Origin: Mycobacterium paragordonae
GTDB lineage: Bacteria > Actinomycetota > Actinomycetes > Mycobacteriales > Mycobacteriaceae
Length of the DNA: 64,000 nt
Assembly: GCF_003614435.1 (NCBI RefSeq)
Contig: NZ_CP025546.1
Location: forward strand, 3,162,001 to 3,226,000
Direction: 5' to 3'
This document shows, piece after piece, positions 1-8,488 of the stretch. The notes under the pieces are model-generated. The model had not been told where the DNA came from. It saw only the letters and a program-made list of their open reading frames with translations, and did not search any database. Position numbers and translations under genes: made by a program. Each line of letters opens with the position of its first letter. Position 1 is the stretch's first letter.

Positions 1-2
1 CC

Positions 3-821
3 TACGTTCAAGGTGAGTGTCTGGTGGCCATCGACGCCCCACTCATCGTCGCCAATCCAACTGGGCAACGGGCCGCCGAACGTGCACTCAACGCAGATTT
101 CAGCCGCTTCGACGCCGGGGCACACTCGGCGAACACCGGTATTCCTGTCTTCTCGTCAGGTATACGTGGTGCCCGCATCGCGGAGGCCCTCGGCCTAGAC
201 ATGAACCCTTCCTCGACAGCGGCCCGTCGGGCCATCGAGGTATATCCCCACCCGGCCACCATCGCTCTGTTTCGCTTAGGCCGCACCCTGAAGTACAAGC
301 ACAAGCCGAACCGCAGCTTCGGGCAGCTGCAGTCCGAGCAGCTCCGGCTGATCATGCTGATCGAGGACCTAGTCGGTGCCGATGTGGGCATGCGTGTGGC
401 GGAGAACTCAGACTGGGCACGGCTACGTCGAATGGTTGAGACGGCCACCACCAAAGCCGAACTGCGCAGGGCCGAAGACCCTGTCGACGCGGTGCTATGT
501 GCCTACATCGGACACTACGCCACCGAGCGGCCAGACGACGTCACGATCTACGGTGACTTCGAGACCGGCTACATCATCACACCCACGCTGCCATCTGATC
601 TGCGTCCGACGCCACGTCAGCTTATCGACGAACCTGTTGACGGGGCACGAGTTGCCGACCCGCAACTCGAAGGGGTTCGTCGGGCTGCCGCAAGTCTCGA
701 AGTTGCTCAGGCGGCTCTGCAGGAGGCAGTCGCGCAGCTTCGACTGCGAGGTGGCTCCTGGACCGTGATTGGCGATGCGTTAGGGCTGCCGGAGGACGAA
801 GCCAGGCGGCGCTTCAGCTAG
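3..821 (+). CDS. DUF429 family protein, 5' end outside window
   Basis: The reading frame is open to the left edge (Tyr-Val-Gln-Gly-Glu-Cys-Leu precede the first possible GTG at 24), so this is the 3' part of a longer gene. Seen: VAIDAPL near the start, an ARIAEALG stretch, EVYPHPA, and EDPVDAVLCAYIGHYA. This order (acidic IDAP motif, E-x-YP-P motif, D-x-x-DA motif) matches the DUF429 family, predicted to adopt an RNase H-like nuclease fold. The last 65 residues (LEVAQAALQEAVAQLRLRGGSW onward) look like a separate helical tail ending in a helix-turn-helix-like WTVIGDALGLPEDEAR. Substrate unknown. No gene follows on the same strand within 3.6 kb. Confident of family, not of function. Confidence 0.7.
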   Translation, partial: YVQGECLVAIDAPLIVANPTGQRAAERALNADFSRFDAGAHSANTGIPVFSSGIRGARIAEALGLDMNPSSTAARRAIEVYPHPATIALFRLGRTLKYKHKPNRSFGQLQSEQLRLIMLIEDLVGADVGMRVAENSDWARLRRMVETATTKAELRRAEDPVDAVLCAYIGHYATERPDDVTIYGDFETGYIITPTLPSDLRPTPRQLIDEPVDGARVADPQLEGVRRAAASLEVAQAALQEAVAQLRLRGGSWTVIGDALGLPEDEARRRFS

Positions 822-996
822 ACCGTCGTTGCGCTATAGATCTCCCCGCGCCGGAGAGTGAAGCAGTCCAAGTGGTGATGCAGCCCTTGACTACCGTGTG
901 GCCCTTATTGGTGATCGGCAACGCGAGACCCACCGGCGGCGCGGCACCCGCTCTGCGCCTGAACGGAGAAACACAGCGTGCTGGGGGCGCGGTTAC

Positions 997-1698
997 TTAG
1001 TGAGGGATCTCCTCTAGGCCGTTGGCGGCTAGAGTTGCGGTCATCGCGGCGACGACCCGGTCAGCGGGCCACTCGTCTGGTGCGGAAATGAGCATTCCTC
1101 CGGCCAGCTCCGTGGACGTCAGTCCTTCTTCTAGCTGGCTTATCGTTCCCAATTCTGTGTTGACCCACGTTCGGTAGCCGACGGGGATCTTCCATCCGCC
1201 ACGGCGGGCCGTGCGGGTCACCAGCAGGTCGGACAAACTCAGGGCGGCAGGCGTCCAAGCCTCGGCAACAGCGGCGCAGAGCGCGTCACCCATCTCCGCT
1301 GTGACCCCGCCGGGCGCTATCTCACGTACATCAATGGCGATGGCGTGAAGGGGAACACGTCGTCCCTGTGATCGCGATCCCGCTGAAACTTGCACATGAA
1401 GCGCAGCCGCAGGGCCTTTCCCTGAGACCGTGAACAGATAGCCGCTCTCCGGTTCCGGATCGCCGAATGTTCCAGTTGTGACGTGGCTTCTTACGATGTC
1501 CGCCAACGCTTCTGGCGTTCCCCGCCATTCTTGATGCTGTGGTGTTTCCCAGCTAGGTATCGACAGCGCATACGCCAATGTGGACAAGAGTGCGTCGGTG
1601 CGGCGGGCGATCCATTCTGGCGACTCTCCGGTAGCGACCCAAATCGCATTCAATGAAAAGTCGGCAGCCCAGATAGGCCGCACTTGCGAGAGGGTCAC
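997..1698 (-). CDS. Imm52-type immunity protein
   Basis: A 233-residue soluble protein without signal peptide or membrane segment. Its GTG start overlaps the stop of the upstream toxin gene by 4 bp (GTGA), a strong sign of translational coupling. Position directly after a toxin with a Tox-REase-5 tail, together with an N-terminal WAADFSLNAIWVATGESPEW region and a C-terminal APDEWPADRVVAAMTATL region, fits the Imm52 family known to partner Tox-REase-5 toxins. The inferred role is to bind and neutralise the neighbouring toxin in the producing cell and its kin. The family assignment rests on recollection of sequence pattern plus context, not a search. Confidence 0.6.
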   Translation of the reverse strand: MTLSQVRPIWAADFSLNAIWVATGESPEWIARRTDALLSTLAYALSIPSWETPQHQEWRGTPEALADIVRSHVTTGTFGDPEPESGYLFTVSGKGPAAALHVQVSAGSRSQGRRVPLHAIAIDVREIAPGGVTAEMGDALCAAVAEAWTPAALSLSDLLVTRTARRGGWKIPVGYRTWVNTELGTISQLEEGLTSTELAGGMLISAPDEWPADRVVAAMTATLAANGLEEIPH

Positions 1699-3995
1699 AG
1701 TTTCGGAGTGTAGATGACGGTTACGTCAAACAACCGTCGCCGCTCAAACAGCTGGCGGAGGGCTGCCGCCCCGTACGGATCCGAGACATGCCACTCCAAG
1801 ATCGCACCCTCTGGTAGGGCGTCGAGCTGACGCTGTGCCTGCCCAAAGGCCCCTTCCGCTCGGCTCAACCAGTAACTGTTACCAGGTTGGAACGCCATGC
1901 CTCTGAACCCGTCCTTGGCTTCGAGAAACACTTCTTGAGCCCCCCGGTAGGTATGACCGTCGTAGTCGACTGGTGACCCGGTCTCGGGGTTGATTTCTAC
2001 GTACTCCGGAAGGTAGCCGCTGGGTGGCCGCTCCGTGCCCGAGATCTGCCCTTGGTAGGGCATCCACTCTCGGTCGGGGCCTCGGTTGATATGCGCCCAG
2101 CCGGGCTCGGTGTCGCCTCGGGTGAAGGTGGGTTCTGGGACGCGAGGTGGATATTCACCGGGGAAATGCGGGTCGCCGGAGTTGTACTGATAGTGATCAG
2201 CGATGCCGGGGTCGAAGGTGGCGGGCTCAGGAGGTTGATAAACACCAGTTCCTGGATGACCGCTGTGGCCTGAAGGTCCTTCCGGCGGTGACGGGTGGTG
2301 ATCCGGCACCGGTGTGTGCGGGTGGTCTGGTGGAGTGACATGGTGATCGGCAGCTCCGCCGTGTTCATGGCCGCCCCCGCCATCGGGCAGGTGTCCCGGC
2401 GCTTGATACCCACCCCCGGCAGGAGCGGGAACTTCGGCTGGTGCCGGTGAAGCGTGTCGTGAAAGCGCAGTATCCGCCGGTGCCGGTGGGTGTGCTCCGA
2501 CGAACTGCGGGGGGTGCCCTGACATTTCACCCGTCGGTGTAGTTGTGTGGCCAACACTGTGTGGCACAAGCTCCGCCGGTCCATGCTCGCGCGCAGGCGG
2601 TATCTCATGGGGTAGATGTGGGCCGTTTGCGATCGGCGGCGTCTCGTGTGGCAGATGCAGGCCTCCGGTGGCCCCGAATCCTCCTGCTCCCTCGGCTTCG
2701 ACGAGGCCCCCTCTTGCTGCCAAAGCCTCCGGGCCGAACATCATCGAGGGTGCGGTGATGGCAGCCTCAGCGGTCTTCCCCCCGAGGAAGTAGGCCGGAT
2801 TGGGTGAGTTGAGGGCATCTTCGACGATCCCGGCGATGGGCGGCTTGACGATGGCTTCTGCCGCGCCCTCGGCCAGTCCCGCCCAGGATTCCAGAACGCC
2901 AGGGGCTCCTGGGCCACCTTGTCCGGTGAGGTTGTGAACCATGTCCTCGAAGCCAAACCAGGTGTCAGCGAAGCCATCGCCAAAACCCGGTCCCGGACCT
3001 CGGCCCTCGGCTTGGGGGACCCGGTTGCCCATGAGGCCGTAACCTTCTTGAGCGCGGGTGACGAAGGTGTTGAGTCGTTGCTCGATCTGCTCGGGGGGCA
3101 CTCCGTCTCGCCTGAGCAGGTCGCGTGCCATGGCCTTGAAGGCCTCAACATCCGCCGGGGGGATCGGTACCAGGGGGCCTGCCGGAGCCGGGCCGGGTTG
3201 CGAGAGTTGATTGAGCATCTCGGTGAGGCTGCCGGGCTGGTGTGCACCGTCATTCTTGCCCGGCGCATGGGTTCCTGTCCCGGGGAACAGCATCTCTTGG
3301 AGCCCGGGTGGACCGCCTGCGGGTTCGCCTTCCCCGGCTCCGAGCAGGTCTCTGAGCCCGGATGGGGTCTGGGTGGGCGCGGGCGGGAAGACAGCCTGCT
3401 GCGCGCCAGGCGGTTGGCGAACCTTGGGGGAAGTCGGCATCGCCCTGTGCGGGTCATACAGGGTGGCCCCGAAGTTGAGATCCTTTACGACGGTGGATTC
3501 TGCGTCCCGGATCTGTTGTGCCACATCCAGTTCGGCGGCCCACCACTTGGCGGACTCGGATTTCAGTTCGGCTTCGGCGGCAGCGACGGTTTTCGTGTTG
3601 GCGTCAGCGGTTTCTTTGCTCGTGCCCTGTGGCGGGGTGTAGCTGATCGACAAGTCCTCGTTGACGTGCACCCCGGGGCTGGCGTCAGCGTTCTCGATGA
3701 TCTGCTTGGCGTTAGCCAGCGGCGGCATCAACGTGGAATTGATGGTGTTGCTGATCTGACGGGCGGCTGTGTCGACGGCGTCTCGGACGCGGCTGACTGC
3801 TACGTAGTCTTGTCGGGCGCGCGCCTGCGCGGCTTCAGCGGTTCGCCCTTCCCAGGTGGAACCTCCGGGGCGCTGAACGTACCCCAGGTAGGTCTCTGCG
3901 TGCCGTTCCAAGGCCGCTACGGTGGTCTTCCAGCCGTCGATCAGGTCGAGCACTGTGTGCGGGTTAGCACCCAGAATCTGCGACTTGGTCGGCAT
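1695..3995 (-). CDS. Type VII (ESX) polymorphic toxin with C-terminal Tox-REase-5 nuclease domain
   Basis: A 766-residue modular protein. Residues 1-180 are helical and carry a WxG-type turn (STWEGRTAEAAQ, about residue 48), as in WXG100/EspB-like N-termini recognised by ESX secretion. Residues 200-420 are low-complexity with Gly and Pro. Residues 430-640 are Pro- and His-rich (HLPHE, HEHGG, DHHVTPPDHPH, DHHPSPP). The last 110 residues carry DYDGHTYRG, FLEAKDGF, AFGQAQRQLD and EWHVSDP, the ordered signature (D...ExK...QxRQ...WHv) of the Tox-REase-5 restriction-endonuclease-fold toxin domain, predicted to cut nucleic acid. No signal peptide is seen. It is 15 bp downstream of a small EspC-like gene and overlaps the Imm52 gene by 4 bp. 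Which ESX system exports it is unknown. Confidence 0.72.
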   Translation of the reverse strand: MPTKSQILGANPHTVLDLIDGWKTTVAALERHAETYLGYVQRPGGSTWEGRTAEAAQARARQDYVAVSRVRDAVDTAARQISNTINSTLMPPLANAKQIIENADASPGVHVNEDLSISYTPPQGTSKETADANTKTVAAAEAELKSESAKWWAAELDVAQQIRDAESTVVKDLNFGATLYDPHRAMPTSPKVRQPPGAQQAVFPPAPTQTPSGLRDLLGAGEGEPAGGPPGLQEMLFPGTGTHAPGKNDGAHQPGSLTEMLNQLSQPGPAPAGPLVPIPPADVEAFKAMARDLLRRDGVPPEQIEQRLNTFVTRAQEGYGLMGNRVPQAEGRGPGPGFGDGFADTWFGFEDMVHNLTGQGGPGAPGVLESWAGLAEGAAEAIVKPPIAGIVEDALNSPNPAYFLGGKTAEAAITAPSMMFGPEALAARGGLVEAEGAGGFGATGGLHLPHETPPIANGPHLPHEIPPAREHGPAELVPHSVGHTTTPTGEMSGHPPQFVGAHPPAPADTALSRHASPAPAEVPAPAGGGYQAPGHLPDGGGGHEHGGAADHHVTPPDHPHTPVPDHHPSPPEGPSGHSGHPGTGVYQPPEPATFDPGIADHYQYNSGDPHFPGEYPPRVPEPTFTRGDTEPGWAHINRGPDREWMPYQGQISGTERPPSGYLPEYVEINPETGSPVDYDGHTYRGAQEVFLEAKDGFRGMAFQPGNSYWLSRAEGAFGQAQRQLDALPEGAILEWHVSDPYGAAALRQLFERRRLFDVTVIYTPKL

Positions 3996-4010
3996 CGGCG
4001 CGCCTCGGAC

Positions 4011-4340
4011 TTAATCGGTAGTCGGCGCTCGCTGCAAGGTTGGCATGGTGTTGACCGCCGTCAGCAGCTGTTCCTCGCTGGCGACAAATCCTTGGTGTGC
4101 CAGATCAATCATGTCGGCGAGCTTGGAGAACCGACCGGCCACTGCCGCGTTGATCGTCGGCAGTGTTCGTGTCGACATCTCCTGGGCAGCGGTCAGCGAC
4201 GGGGCGGCCCCAGCGTCCACGGTGCCAGCAGCGGGGATCTCGTGTGGCAGGCCTTGCGTCACTCGCCAGACCAGCGTTTGCAGCTGGGGCTTTAACCGGC
4301 CCAGCGCATCCAGGTCGGCCTCTAGTACCGGATCGGTCAC
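4011..4340 (-). CDS. EspC/DUF2580-like ESX secretion-associated small protein
   Basis: A 109-residue helical protein beginning VTDPVLEADLDALGRL. I chose the GTG at 4340 because AAGGGGAAG lies just upstream; a longer frame to 4391 adds 17 residues with no better ribosome site. Composition and helix-turn-helix pairing (AVAGRFSKLADMIDLAHQGFVASEEQLLTAVNTM) resemble the DUF2580/EspC group, small WXG100-like partners of larger ESX substrates. It is the first gene of the toxin operon, 15 bp before the toxin, and is inferred to form a heterodimer with the toxin N-terminus to make the secretion signal. No ATPase or membrane component of an ESX machine is visible nearby. Confidence 0.6.
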   Translation of the reverse strand: MTDPVLEADLDALGRLKPQLQTLVWRVTQGLPHEIPAAGTVDAGAAPSLTAAQEMSTRTLPTINAAVAGRFSKLADMIDLAHQGFVASEEQLLTAVNTMPTLQRAPTTD

Positions 4341-4459
4341 CGCTTCCCCTTCAAGGTCAGGCCTTAGTGAAGACCCGAGCCTACCGACCAAGCTGGCACG
4401 TCAGTTCCCGAATGCGATGGCCGGGGGTCTGAGGGGCAACTGCCACTACTCTTACCCCT
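4341..4459. promoter_or_regulatory. Divergent promoter region of the toxin operon
   Basis: The 119-bp gap separates the minus-strand toxin operon from the plus-strand unknown gene. It must hold both promoters; I could not pick a convincing -10 or operator by eye. Confidence 0.3.
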
Positions 4460-5080
4460 GTGGGGATTCTCGGTCGGATTTCGGCGCGTCAGCGGCTGCG
4501 CAGGGCGACCCAGGAATCGCTGTCGGTGCCCACCTTCAGCGCGCCGCCCGATTGCACACCTTGGGTGATCGGCGACCTGTGGCCGGAGGAGTTATCGCAC
4601 GGCAGTCCTGAGACTGCAACGCTCGCGCAGTATCTCAAGGTTGACCTGCAGCGAATCGCAGGCTCGGCAAACGACGATCTTCGAGCCATTAGCCGAGCAG
4701 GGTTGGACTATGCGGTCAGGCGTGACACCGAGGCCCGAGTGATCGACCAAGCCCGCGATCGTGCGGTGCGCCGGGTGGAGTCCACGATGCGTCAACTCCG
4801 GCAGATGGGGCAGCGTCCCCGGCCCGATACGGGTCATCCAGTCCCGAAGGGTGACGAGCCCGCCGACCGCAAAACCGCGCAACTTCAATCTGCCGCCCTA
4901 GGAGCGACACAAGCGGTTGATATAGATAAGACTCAGGTCATCCCCGCTGTGAAGGATGGACAACCTCAATACCCAGCACCAGTGCTCGATGACCGGCACC
5001 AGGAACCGCAGCCAGGCGGCGCAGAACGAGAAACGGTGGCTGAGGACGCTGCCAAGCACCGGTTGCGCGCCGACAGCTAA
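4460..5080 (+). CDS. Hypothetical protein, divergent to the toxin operon
   Basis: A 206-residue protein of unknown function. It begins at GTG 4460 (no strong ribosome site seen). The central part (residues 55-115) is charged and helical, with ATLAQYLKVDLQRIAGSANDDL and RRVESTMRQLRQMGQ, suggesting a coiled coil. The C-terminal third is polar, Gln/Pro/Glu-rich and probably disordered. There are no membrane segments, signal peptide or recognisable enzyme motif. Its divergent placement 120 bp from an ESX toxin module suggests an accessory role there, but that is inference only. It ends 20 bp before the 3' end of an IS110 transposase on the other strand, so the locus was interrupted there. Confidence 0.5.
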   Translation: MGILGRISARQRLRRATQESLSVPTFSAPPDCTPWVIGDLWPEELSHGSPETATLAQYLKVDLQRIAGSANDDLRAISRAGLDYAVRRDTEARVIDQARDRAVRRVESTMRQLRQMGQRPRPDTGHPVPKGDEPADRKTAQLQSAALGATQAVDIDKTQVIPAVKDGQPQYPAPVLDDRHQEPQPGGAERETVAEDAAKHRLRADS

Positions 5081-5099
5081 CACCCTGGATCGCTACGAG

Positions 5100-6224
5100 C
5101 TAGCAGGGTGCGTCCACTCCAAGGTCTGCCAAGGCAGCGGCCCACTGCGTGTTAATGCGTTCCAGCTCAGGCAAAGACAACGGCGGGGCGGGCGTAGTGG
5201 ATCTGTTCGCATCATCAGCCCGCAGCCTGGCGAAGACGGTGCGCGAAATTCGTCGTTTCAAGCGACGCAGCGCCACTACGGGCGAATCCTGGGCGTCGCA
5301 ACGCTTCCGGTAATACGACTGGCCTGGACTGGGATGACTGATCTGCACGATAGCGATGCGATATAGAGCGCTGTTGAGCTGACGATTCCCTGATCGTTGG
5401 CCCTTCATCCGCACCCGGGTGCCGCCCGAGGATCGTGGGATAGGCGCGAGCCCGGCGTAGGAGGCGAACGCGGCTTCGCTGCGGAACCTGGACACGGCGG
5501 CGGCCTCGCCGACGATCTTGGCCGCCGTCAATTCACCGCAGCCGTACAGTGCCAGCAACGAGGGGGCGACGGCCCGAACTCGTACGGCAATGCGTCTTTC
5601 GAGGGCATCGATCTCGGCGGTGAGGGCGATGATGTCGGCGAGTTCGTCTCTTGCCAGCTCGGCGACCATACCGGGCTGACAGGCCAGCCAGGTCCTGAGT
5701 TCATTGACGGTCTTGGCCCGGCTGAGTGACCCGGGTTTGGGTGCGTGCGCGGGGTCCAGTTCATGAACGCGCCACAGCAAGCGGTACATCGTTGAGGATC
5801 GGTGTTTGATCAGGTCTTCACGTCGATCCACGAGCAGCTTCAGTTCGCGGGAAACTTCGTCGTGGCTGGCCACTGGCAGGTCCGGTTCGCGCAACACCGC
5901 GCGCGCCACGGCCAATGCATCCATGGAATCGGACTTGCCTCGTGCCCGCGCTGAGGCCCGGGTGTAGGCCATCAGGTGTGGCGGCACCCGCACCACGTGC
6001 TGCCCGGCGTCCAGCAGGTCGCGCTCCAAACGCCCCGAGAGGTTGCGGCAATCTTCGATGCCCCACACCAAATCTGCGCCGAACTTCTGGCGAGCCCACG
6101 ACAGCGCGCTCAAGTGACCACCGGTAACAGCTTTTACCGTCAGCTCGCCGAGCTGTTGACCCACACTGTCCACCGCGACGAATGTGTGGGTGGTCTTGTG
6201 GGTATCGACTCCAACAACAAACAT
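5100..6224 (-). CDS. IS110-family transposase
   Basis: The encoded 374-residue protein starts at ATG 6224 (MFVVGVDTHKTTH), preceded by AGGGGCGAC. The N-terminus shows the DEDD RuvC-like catalytic domain of IS110 (GVDTHK; GIEDCRNLSGRLERDLL; ARGKSDSMDALAVAR). The C-terminus shows the transposase_20 region (LLALYGCGELTAAKIVGEAA; FASYAGLAPIPRSSGGTRVRMKG; GNRQLNSALYRIAI). Length is typical, so it looks intact. IS110 elements use a RuvC-like/serine mechanism and usually lack inverted repeats, so the element boundaries cannot be set from this sequence. A longer in-frame start at 6272 is less likely. Confidence 0.9.
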   Translation of the reverse strand: MFVVGVDTHKTTHTFVAVDSVGQQLGELTVKAVTGGHLSALSWARQKFGADLVWGIEDCRNLSGRLERDLLDAGQHVVRVPPHLMAYTRASARARGKSDSMDALAVARAVLREPDLPVASHDEVSRELKLLVDRREDLIKHRSSTMYRLLWRVHELDPAHAPKPGSLSRAKTVNELRTWLACQPGMVAELARDELADIIALTAEIDALERRIAVRVRAVAPSLLALYGCGELTAAKIVGEAAAVSRFRSEAAFASYAGLAPIPRSSGGTRVRMKGQRSGNRQLNSALYRIAIVQISHPSPGQSYYRKRCDAQDSPVVALRRLKRRISRTVFARLRADDANRSTTPAPPLSLPELERINTQWAAALADLGVDAPC

Positions 6225-6675
6225 CACCGTCGCCCCTCGTGCCTTAATCCACCCAGCGACGGCCAAGTGCACAGACCCGAACGTCAGCGTGCGGGGGATG
6301 CGTACAGCCCGTTACGCCCAGGACCGGACAACATGCTCAGCGAGCACTACGCCCAGAAGCCAGCACAGTGCGGCACTACTCCTCAACAGCCCAAGCCCCG
6401 GGTATAACGGGTGTCGGCCAAAGCCCCGGTGGGGCATTACCCGACGAGCCCAGGGACTCATTTGCCGTCACCGGACCCACCCCTCCCGCCGAACGTCGAC
6501 ACTGCGGCGTGGAGCTGGCCCCCCACCGGCATAACTCCGGAAAGCCAGGCGCACGGCGATCAGGATCACCTCATTTTAAGGCGGACGATCATAAATCACC
6601 CGTGACCAAACTCAGGAAATGGAACTCCCTACCGGTAGTGGGTGGCTGTTCGCGACCTAGCGGCCAGGCCGGGTA
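6225..6675. other. Intergenic stretch between IS110 and the integrase remnant
   Basis: About 450 bp without a credible gene; overlapping short frames lack ribosome sites and protein-like composition. It probably holds the 5' flank of the IS110 element. The segment around 6520-6640 (CACCTCATTTTAAGGCGG, then ATAAATCACCC) looks like leftover mobile-element sequence, but I could not identify which element. Confidence 0.4.
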
Positions 6676-7668
6676 TCACACTGGCTTGTCGACCGCTGTT
6701 AGCTTGACCCCGGAGCGCCGCAGGTCCGTCATCCGTGGGTCAGGTCGCCCAGCCGCGGCGCAAGCCCTTACGAACATCTGTTGCACCACCGAAGGCGACA
6801 GATGACGATCCGGGTCCCGAACTGACGGAAAGAGCAGTGAATCGCGCCCTGGCTGAACGTGCTGGCGAAGGTGCGCCTCGATCATCGGCACAAGAGATGG
6901 CGGCAGCGCAAGATCCCTGATCCCCTCCGTACTCGTCGGGCTCGTCACTCGAAAGACACGGTTAACCAGTGCCACCGCCCGACGCACCTGCACGACCCCG
7001 TTGATCAGATCGACGTCTTTGCGCCGCAGCTCGCTGAGTTCACTGACCGGCATACCCAGCACTGCGGCCATAAGAACGAGGGCCCGGTAGGCCGGTGGCA
7101 TGGCCGCCGAAATGGCTTCGACTTCGCTGCGCGTTACGGGCCGGACGCTGTCGATCCGTCGCGAGGTCGATACACCGCTGATCTGGCAAGGATTGGCCTC
7201 GATCAGCTGGTCAGTCACTGCAGCCTCCATGATCGAGCGCAGCAAGGAGTAGGCCTGGGCTCGAACCGAGGGTGTGGTGGTCGCTACCTCGGCGTACCAG
7301 GCATTCACAGCAGTGGGACTGATGTCACGAAGATCGGTGGAAGCGAAGGTCGGCAGAAGGTGCCTTTCCAGCAACCTGCAATAGTGCTCCCGGGTGCGGC
7401 CCGAGATGCTGCGCCACGCCAGCCACGTCTCGGCGTACTCGCCGAACCGGACGGCTTCGGAGGCGTGCTGTGGCCCCATGCGGTGAGAGGCTAGCGCTCT
7501 CGCCCATAGGACTTGATGTTCATCGCCACCGGCGGCCATCCTGTGCCATAAGCTGGGTCCGTGGCGAGTGCAATTTCGTCGATTCTGCCAAGGCGTGCGT
7601 TGTCTCTCCTGTGCGCATTGAGTATCGCCAGCCGGTACGATGCCCGGCACTTGCGCGGCAACGCTCAA
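6676..7668 (-). pseudogene. Tyrosine site-specific integrase, C-terminally truncated remnant
   Basis: The frame encodes a phage-type integrase: an SAM-like N-terminal core-binding domain (FGEYAETWLAWRSISGRTREHYCRLLERHLLP; NAWYAEV; AYSLLRSIMEAAVTDQLI) and the start of the catalytic domain (GMPVSELSELRRKDVDL; RDLALPPSL). The catalytic arginine after the first Gly of that motif is replaced by proline, the expected HxxR box reads TDLRRSG, and the protein ends 10 residues later, so the second arginine region is damaged and the catalytic tyrosine is missing. The first 60 residues do not resemble the family. I read it as an inactive remnant of an integrative element or prophage. Confidence 0.75.
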
Positions 7669-7707
7669 TGTCCTGATGAGTTCGAAAGGTGCAGAGCCAA
7701 AAAGGGT

Positions 7708-8100
7708 GTGAGTTCAGTTCATAACATTCACGCACTGTTGAAATGGACCACCGGCTTCGCCATCATCTCTACCATTATCTCGGGCAGCTTCATTGGCTGC
7801 CCTGCCGCACGAGCTGAACCTGCTACCCGAGTGGATGCGCGAGACGGCGCTTCACCGGATCTGCAGGTCGGTGTCGGTGTTATGCCGGGGCTCTGGGTTG
7901 GTACCAACGTCGAGGGATACAGCTACCCCGGCAACTGCACCATCGTGAAATTCCGCGATTATCCGCCGCAGTACTCGGGCGAAGGTGCGTTAGTTGACGC
8001 GCTGATGTCGGACTTTGGCCAACCGCTGACATACCGAATTACTCCGGGCGGGACCATCAGATTTGGGAGCGGTTGTGTATGGGTGCGAATTAGCTCGTGA
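7708..8100 (+). CDS. Small secreted protein of unknown function
   Basis: A frame with an N-terminal hydrophobic stretch (LLKWTTGFAIISTIISGSFIGC) followed by an AxA-like cleavage site (AARAEP), giving a mature domain of about 95 residues with two cysteines and many Gly/Tyr/Pro residues (PGLWVGTNVEGYSYPGNC, GSGCVWVRI). The start is uncertain: GTG 7708 has AAGGG too close upstream, TTG 7738 is an alternative, and the open frame extends back to 7561. The beta-rich pattern with paired cysteines recalls mycobacterial secreted beta-sandwich proteins and the kinase ectodomains further right, but similarity is weak. Confidence 0.5.
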   Translation: MSSVHNIHALLKWTTGFAIISTIISGSFIGCPAARAEPATRVDARDGASPDLQVGVGVMPGLWVGTNVEGYSYPGNCTIVKFRDYPPQYSGEGALVDALMSDFGQPLTYRITPGGTIRFGSGCVWVRISS

Positions 8101-8170
8101 ACAGTTGTCGTTATGTCCCGTGCTCGCTCAGGCCGAGGACTGATTCAGCATCGCACGATAACGGGCACAA

Positions 8171-8488
8171 TCAGACCTTTCCTGCAAACTCTGGACAGAA
8201 GTGCTTGACCGCCAACGCGATATACGCGGCCTGCGTCTTGTCCGTTGTCTCACCAAGCCTGTAGTCCATAAGTTGTTGATAGGTCCAACCTTGATAGAGC
8301 TTGATGCAGAGATTCTGCACTGTTGGGAGGGTGTTGTCGCAGATCTGCTGGGGATTGGTGACGTTAGGGGGCGAGAGTTGGCGGTTCAGGTCCGCGCAGA
8401 AGGCGACGGTGTTTGGATCAGCCTGCGCCGCAGGAGCCGTAGGGAGCAAGGCTGAAGCCGCAAGAAGCGTGGCAATGGCTGTTTTCAC
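8171..8488 (-). CDS. DUF732-family secreted protein
   Basis: A 105-residue exported protein. GTG 8488 is preceded by GAGAGGG with good spacing. Residues 1-23 form a signal peptide (KTAIATLLAASALLPTAPAAQA, AxA cleavage). The mature part has four cysteines (FCADL, ICDNT, LCIKLYQG, HFCPEF) and the ordering C...G-x-T-x-x-Q...A...CP typical of DUF732 proteins, small secreted mycobacterial proteins of unknown function. It stands alone; the adjacent secreted ORF converges on it. Confidence 0.75.
   Translation of the reverse strand: MKTAIATLLAASALLPTAPAAQADPNTVAFCADLNRQLSPPNVTNPQQICDNTLPTVQNLCIKLYQGWTYQQLMDYRLGETTDKTQAAYIALAVKHFCPEFAGKV

Noticed and set aside
2919..4295. A 458-aa plus-strand open frame opposite the toxin gene
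   Set aside because: It mirrors the toxin, has no ribosome site and a Gly/Val/Arg-biased shadow composition; the minus-strand protein has real domains and gene overlaps.
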